The notes beneath the pieces were generated by a model. It was not told the DNA's origin and did not search any database. It saw only the letters and a program-made list of their open reading frames with translations. Of a DNA stretch of 64,000 nucleotides, positions 60,659 to 64,000 are shown in pieces. The stretch's first letter is position 1; every line of letters begins with the position of its first letter. The stretch is from Novosphingobium sp. FSW06-99. Its GTDB lineage: Bacteria; Pseudomonadota; Alphaproteobacteria; Sphingomonadales; Sphingomonadaceae. The stretch is from NCBI RefSeq assembly GCF_001519065.1, contig NZ_KQ954254.1, positions 189,420 to 253,419 on the forward strand, written 5' to 3'. Made by a program: the position numbers and the translations under genes.

Positions 60659-61702
60659 TCAGGCCCTGCGCCCGAGGGCATGCGCGGCCCACGTCGTCGC
60701 CACCACCAGCAGCGCGCCGGTCAATTGGTGCAGCACCGCCAGCGGCAGCCACACCCCGCTCCACACCGTCGCGATGCCCAGCAGCACTTGCGTTCCAAAC
60801 GCGCTGTGCAGCGCGATCGAGGCCGGGCGGTTGCCGCTGCGGCGCACCTGCCGGGCCAGCACCACCAGGATCGCCACCACCACCCAGGCCCACCAGCGGT
60901 GGAGGAAATGCACCAGATAGGGATCGTGGCCGAACGCAAACGGCGCGCCCTTGCTCCAGTCGATCCCGGCAGGCCACAGGCGCCCCTGCATCAAGGGCCA
61001 GGCATCCCAGTTGAACCAGCCCGCGCCGGCCACCACGCCAGCGCGCAGACCCGCCAGCCAGGCCCCCAGCATCAACTGGATCGCCAGCGCACCCAGTGCA
61101 AGCGCGGCGACCGGGCGCAGGCGCGCAGGTGCGGCCCCGCGCGAATTGCCGATCAGATCGAGCGCGGTCCACACCACGCCTGCCAGCGTTGTCAGCGCGA
61201 CCAGCAGGTGCGTGGCCAGCCGGAAATGGCTGACCTTGACATCATGCACGATCCCCGACTGGACCATCCACCAGCCCACCGCGCCTTGCAGTCCGCCCAG
61301 CGCCAGCAATGCCACCAGCCGCAGCTTGTACCCCGCCGGGATCTGCCCGCGCAGCCAGAACCACACCAGCGGTGCGGCGAACACCAGTCCGATGCCGCGC
61401 GCCAGCAAGCGGTGCACCCATTCCCAGAAAAAGATGAACTTGTACGTCGCCAGCGTCATTCCCGCCGGGCCGTTGATCTCGATGAATTGCGGGGTCTGGC
61501 GGTAACGGGCGAATTCGGCCTGCCATGCCGCCTCGCTCAGCGGGGGCAGGGTGCCCGACACCACGTTCCATTCGGTGATCGACACACCCGATTCGGTCAG
61601 CCGGGTAATCCCGCCCACCACCACGATCGCCACGATCAGCAGCGCGACAACAGTCAGCCATTTGACAAGCGCCAGCGGGCGTGCGGGGGTGGTCTGGATC
61701 AT
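60659..61702 (-). CDS. ctaA: haem A synthase (CtaA/COX15)
   Basis: This 347-residue protein has eight membrane helices. It oxidises the C8 methyl of haem O to haem A for aa3-type cytochrome oxidase. Family motifs are GGITRLTESGVSITEWNVVSGTLPPLS, YKFIFFWEWVHRLLARGIG (haem-ligand His), VSHFRLATHL, YLVHFLHRWWAWVV and AVLHQLTGALLV. It matches the type 2 form with the EWxHR motif. The start at 61702 is chosen by homology. It is divergent from the merC gene. Confidence 0.95.
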   Translation of the reverse strand: MIQTTPARPLALVKWLTVVALLIVAIVVVGGITRLTESGVSITEWNVVSGTLPPLSEAAWQAEFARYRQTPQFIEINGPAGMTLATYKFIFFWEWVHRLLARGIGLVFAAPLVWFWLRGQIPAGYKLRLVALLALGGLQGAVGWWMVQSGIVHDVKVSHFRLATHLLVALTTLAGVVWTALDLIGNSRGAAPARLRPVAALALGALAIQLMLGAWLAGLRAGVVAGAGWFNWDAWPLMQGRLWPAGIDWSKGAPFAFGHDPYLVHFLHRWWAWVVVAILVVLARQVRRSGNRPASIALHSAFGTQVLLGIATVWSGVWLPLAVLHQLTGALLVVATTWAAHALGRRA

Positions 61703-61788
61703 GGCGCCCGATCTGACTGCAGATCGCGCCGCATGCAAGGGGGCGAAATGTCCACTTGCCCGCAAAGGGCAGGGCCCCTCTTGCGCAA

Positions 61789-61801
61789 TGATACATTATC
61801 A
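61789..61801. promoter_or_regulatory. small dyad upstream of merC
   Basis: TGATA-CAT-TATCA is an inverted repeat ending 15 bases before the MerC-like gene start, in a short AT-rich gap. It partly resembles a Zur box but with a wider centre. An operator role is a guess. Confidence 0.3.
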
Positions 61802-61815
61802 CATATATCGCTCGC

Positions 61816-62205
61816 ATGCACAAAGCCCCTCAGACCGCCGTTTCCCCCTCTCATGGCCGCCTCGACCGGATGGGCCTGATCGTTTCGGGCCTGTGCATGG
61901 TGCACTGTCTGGCCGGGCTGTTCCTGATCGGCCTCCTGGGGCTGGGCGGCGGGTTGCTGCTGCATCCCGCGATCCACCGTGTCGGCCTGATCGCGGCGGT
62001 GGTGATCGGCGCGGCGACGATCGGCGCCAATGCGCTGCGCCATGGCCATCGCCTGCCGCTGGCGCTGGGCGTGACCGGGCTGCTGCTGATGGGTGGCGCG
62101 ATCCTGTCCGAACATGGCGTGGGCGAGGCGATGATGACCATCGCCGGGGTCGCGCTGGTGGCCAGCGCGCATGTCATCAATATCCGGCGCGGGCCCTGCT
62201 GCTGA
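61816..62205 (+). CDS. MerC-domain membrane protein
   Basis: The 129-residue protein has four hydrophobic helices. GLCMVHCLAGLFLIGLLGLGG carries the Cys pair of the first MerC helix, followed by His residues between helices and a C-terminal RRGPCC. MerC proteins move Hg(II) in mercury operons, but there is no merA, merP, merT or merR gene here, so transport or handling of another soft metal such as zinc is more likely. The stop overlaps the next gene (CTGA). Confidence 0.8.
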   Translation: MHKAPQTAVSPSHGRLDRMGLIVSGLCMVHCLAGLFLIGLLGLGGGLLLHPAIHRVGLIAAVVIGAATIGANALRHGHRLPLALGVTGLLLMGGAILSEHGVGEAMMTIAGVALVASAHVINIRRGPCC

Positions 62206-63149
62206 AACGCATCGCATTGCTGGGCGCCACGGGCACGATCGGCCGGGCCAGCGCCGGGGCGCTGATCGGGCGCGGGCACGATGTGGTGTGCCTGGTGCGT
62301 GCGCCCACCATCATTTCAGGCGCGACCGTCCGCTGCGTCGATGTCACCGATCCCGCTTCGCTGGCGCGCGACGGCTTTGCCGGGGAACAGTTTGACGCGG
62401 TGGTGTCGTGCATGGCCTCGCGCAGCGGGGTTCCGCACGATGCCTGGGCCATCGACCATCGCGCGCACATGAACGTGCTGGCGGCGGCGCAAGCGGCAGA
62501 GGCCACGCATTTCGTGCTGCTGTCGGCGATCTGCGTGCAAAAACCGTTGCTGGCGTTTCAACACGCCAAACTGGCGTTCGAGGCGGCGCTGATCGACAGC
62601 GGCATGCGCCATACGATCGTGCGACCGACCGCGTTTTTCAAATCGTTGTCGGGCCAGATCGCGCGGGTACGGCGGGGCAAGCCGTTCATGGTGTTTGGCG
62701 ATGGCACGCTGACCGCGTGCAAGCCGATCAGCGATCGCGACCTCGCCGCCTATATCGCCGACTGCCTGGTCGAGGAAAGCCGCTGGAACCGCGTGCTGCC
62801 GATCGGCGGACCGGGCGATGCGATCACCCCGCGCCAGCAAGGCGAGGCGCTGTTTGCCATGCTGGGCCGTCCGGCGCGCTTCACCTCGGTGCCGGTGGCG
62901 TTGCTCGATGCGATTGCCGGGGGGCTGGGGCTGGCGGGCAAACTGGTGCCCGCGCTTGCCACAAAGGCCGAACTGGCGCGGATCGGCCGCTATTACGCCA
63001 CCGAATCGATGCTGGTGCGCGATCCGGCAACCGGGCGTTATGACGCGGCGGCCACGCCATCGACCGGCGGCGACACGCTGTTCGATTACTACCGCGCGGT
63101 GCTCGACGGCGTGGATGCGCCCGAACGGGGCGACCACGCCGTGTTTTGA
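62202..63149 (+). CDS. bciA: BciA-like divinyl (proto)chlorophyllide 8-vinyl reductase
   Basis: This extended short-chain dehydrogenase of about 315 residues begins KRIALLGATGTIGRA (NADP-binding GxxGxxG). Long stretches match recalled BciA/DVR sequences: FDAVVSCMASRSGVPHDAW, FVLLSAICVQKPLLAFQHAKLAFE, IVRPTAFFKSLSGQIARVRRGKPF, FGDGTLTACKPISDRDLA, LPIGGPGDAITPRQQGEALF and the tail IGRYYATESMLV. BciA reduces the 8-vinyl group in (bacterio)chlorophyll synthesis. No ATG, GTG or TTG can give the full N terminus. CTG at 62202, overlapping the merC stop, is the likeliest start; a TTG at 62217 would cut the first strand. No other bch gene is in view. Confidence 0.8.
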   Translation: MKRIALLGATGTIGRASAGALIGRGHDVVCLVRAPTIISGATVRCVDVTDPASLARDGFAGEQFDAVVSCMASRSGVPHDAWAIDHRAHMNVLAAAQAAEATHFVLLSAICVQKPLLAFQHAKLAFEAALIDSGMRHTIVRPTAFFKSLSGQIARVRRGKPFMVFGDGTLTACKPISDRDLAAYIADCLVEESRWNRVLPIGGPGDAITPRQQGEALFAMLGRPARFTSVPVALLDAIAGGLGLAGKLVPALATKAELARIGRYYATESMLVRDPATGRYDAAATPSTGGDTLFDYYRAVLDGVDAPERGDHAVF

Positions 63150-63153
63150 ACGA

Positions 63154-64000
63154 TCATGCCGAAAACAGCGTCTCGCCAATGAAACCGCCCGGTCGCGCAC
63201 CCGGCGGGCAGGCGAACAGGCCGCTGCCGACATGGGTGACGAACTGGTTCATCATGTCGAACTTGGCCATGTTTTCGAACACTTTGACAAACCCGGTGCG
63301 CGGGTCGCGCTGCCAGCACAGGAACATCAGCCCGGCGTCCTGCATCATCCCCTGGCGCCACGGCGGCCAGCGCTCGGCAATATGCGCCACGCCATTGTCA
63401 TAGGAATAGGCGCGGCGCAGGATCTGCGCCCCGTCGTTGGTTTCGGGCGCGGCCAGCCGCACATGGCTGTTTTCGGGGATGATGAAGTTGCCGTCGGTAT
63501 CGGTGGCGGCCAGCTTCATCGGCTCGAACTCGTCGCGCTGGCCCAGCGGGGCGCCGCTGGTTTTGTGGCGCCCGACCACTTGTTCCTGAAACCCCAGCTT
63601 CATGCGGTCCCAGTGTTCCAGCGCGATACGGATCGGGCGTGCCACCAGATAGGACCCGCCCTGCATCCAGCCGCCTTCGGCCCCGGCCCAGACGTGGCGA
63701 TCCATGTCCGCCGCGCTGGTGGGGTTCATCGTGCCATCCTTGAACCCCATCAGGTTGCGCGGGGTTTCGCCGCGCCGCCCGCGCCCGGCCATGCCGGTCT
63801 GCGCCCAGCGATATTGCACCACGCCCGCGCCGATGCGTGCCAGATGGCGCACCGCGTGCATCGCCACCACCGGATCGTCGGCGCAGGCCTGCACGCACAG
63901 ATCGCCAGCGCACTTTTCGGGCTGCAACTGGTCGCCGTTGAATTTGGGCAGATCGATCAGTGCCTCGGGCCGGTGCGCGGCCAGGCCAAAGCGATCGTGG
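63154..64000 (-). CDS. efeB: Dyp-type haem peroxidase / deferrochelatase (5' truncated)
   Basis: The frame is open to the window edge, so the N terminus and Tat signal are missing. The visible 281 residues start HDRFGLAAHRPEALIDLPKFNGDQLQPEKCAGDLCVQACADDPVVAMHAVRHL, then NLMGFKDGTMNP (the GxxDG haem-pocket motif) and SYLVARPIRIALEHWDRM, and later SHVRLAAPETNDGAQILRRAYSYD with the haem-ligand His region. This matches EfeB/YcdB, the haem peroxidase of the EfeUOB ferrous iron system. efeU and efeO are not visible and may lie beyond the edge. It is convergent with the BciA-like gene. Confidence 0.9.
   Translation of the reverse strand, partial: HDRFGLAAHRPEALIDLPKFNGDQLQPEKCAGDLCVQACADDPVVAMHAVRHLARIGAGVVQYRWAQTGMAGRGRRGETPRNLMGFKDGTMNPTSAADMDRHVWAGAEGGWMQGGSYLVARPIRIALEHWDRMKLGFQEQVVGRHKTSGAPLGQRDEFEPMKLAATDTDGNFIIPENSHVRLAAPETNDGAQILRRAYSYDNGVAHIAERWPPWRQGMMQDAGLMFLCWQRDPRTGFVKVFENMAKFDMMNQFVTHVGSGLFACPPGARPGGFIGETLFSA

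Noticed and set aside
61816..62205. A mercury-resistance operon
   Set aside because: Only a MerC-like membrane protein is present; merR, merT, merP and merA are absent.

Overview
The window is high-GC DNA from an alphaproteobacterium, most likely a member of the Sphingomonadaceae close to Novosphingobium. The evidence is a sufR-sufB-sufC-sufD-sufS-sufT-sufA order, a 1560-residue NAD-glutamate dehydrogenase, a CYP153-type P450, large TonB-dependent receptors, a MerC-like protein and frequent 4-nt ATGA/GTGA gene overlaps. The genus is an inference. Both ends cut genes: an O-antigen-ligase-like protein on the left and a Dyp-type peroxidase on the right. No rRNA, tRNA, CRISPR array, integrase or transposase gene was seen.

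Layout. 1-5.6 kb: end of an O-antigen ligase-like gene, then a leftward, translationally coupled operon of a ferritin-like protein, a VioB N-half-like protein and a TonB-dependent receptor. 5.7-7.4 kb: a secreted protein and a cytosolic protein of unknown function. 7.4-12.2 kb: acyl-CoA synthetase, gamma-glutamyltransferase and pyrD. 12.2-18.7 kb: a non-coding stretch with a candidate small RNA and an Rrf2-type operator, then the suf operon, which carries a DUF559 gene framed by inverted repeats between sufB and sufC. 18.8-24.5 kb: PilZ protein, unknown protein, thrS, a GT39-like membrane protein and an alpha/beta hydrolase. 24.5-37.4 kb: TPR protein, flavin monooxygenase-like protein, NAD-GDH, ferredoxin reductase, queG, an ABC exporter and CYP153. 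37.5-44.7 kb: rpmB, tadA, RNase T2, nadC, two small unknown proteins, a LytTR regulator with its histidine kinase, and a second gamma-glutamyltransferase. 44.7-47.9 kb: a siderophore-interacting protein and a TonB-dependent receptor, divergent across a palindrome-rich, Zur-box-like control region. 48-59.4 kb: FAD oxidoreductase, S10 peptidase, acyltransferase-3, M28 peptidase, a fusion of adenylation, carrier and membrane acyltransferase domains, and a serine hydrolase. 59.5-64 kb: rpsI, rplM, ctaA, merC, a BciA-like vinyl reductase and the partial Dyp peroxidase.

Most notable points. (1) VioB/RebD-type sequence is split into two coupled genes in reversed domain order, with no tryptophan oxidase gene beside it. 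(2) The A-PCP-acyltransferase-3 fusion could in principle load and transfer an amino acid onto a membrane acceptor. (3) A family of four nested-hairpin elements (about 9.3, 18.7, 40.2 and 51.2 kb) has GTCTGA-type terminal inverted repeats, and three copies have 36-40 bp arms that stay complementary although their sequences diverge. (4) A DUF559 cassette sits inside the essential suf operon. (5) A perfect 15-bp Zur-like palindrome lies upstream of a TonB receptor. (6) A bacteriochlorophyll-type 8-vinyl reductase gene has no other photosynthesis gene in view.

All functions are assigned by reading motifs and recalled family sequences; no search was run.
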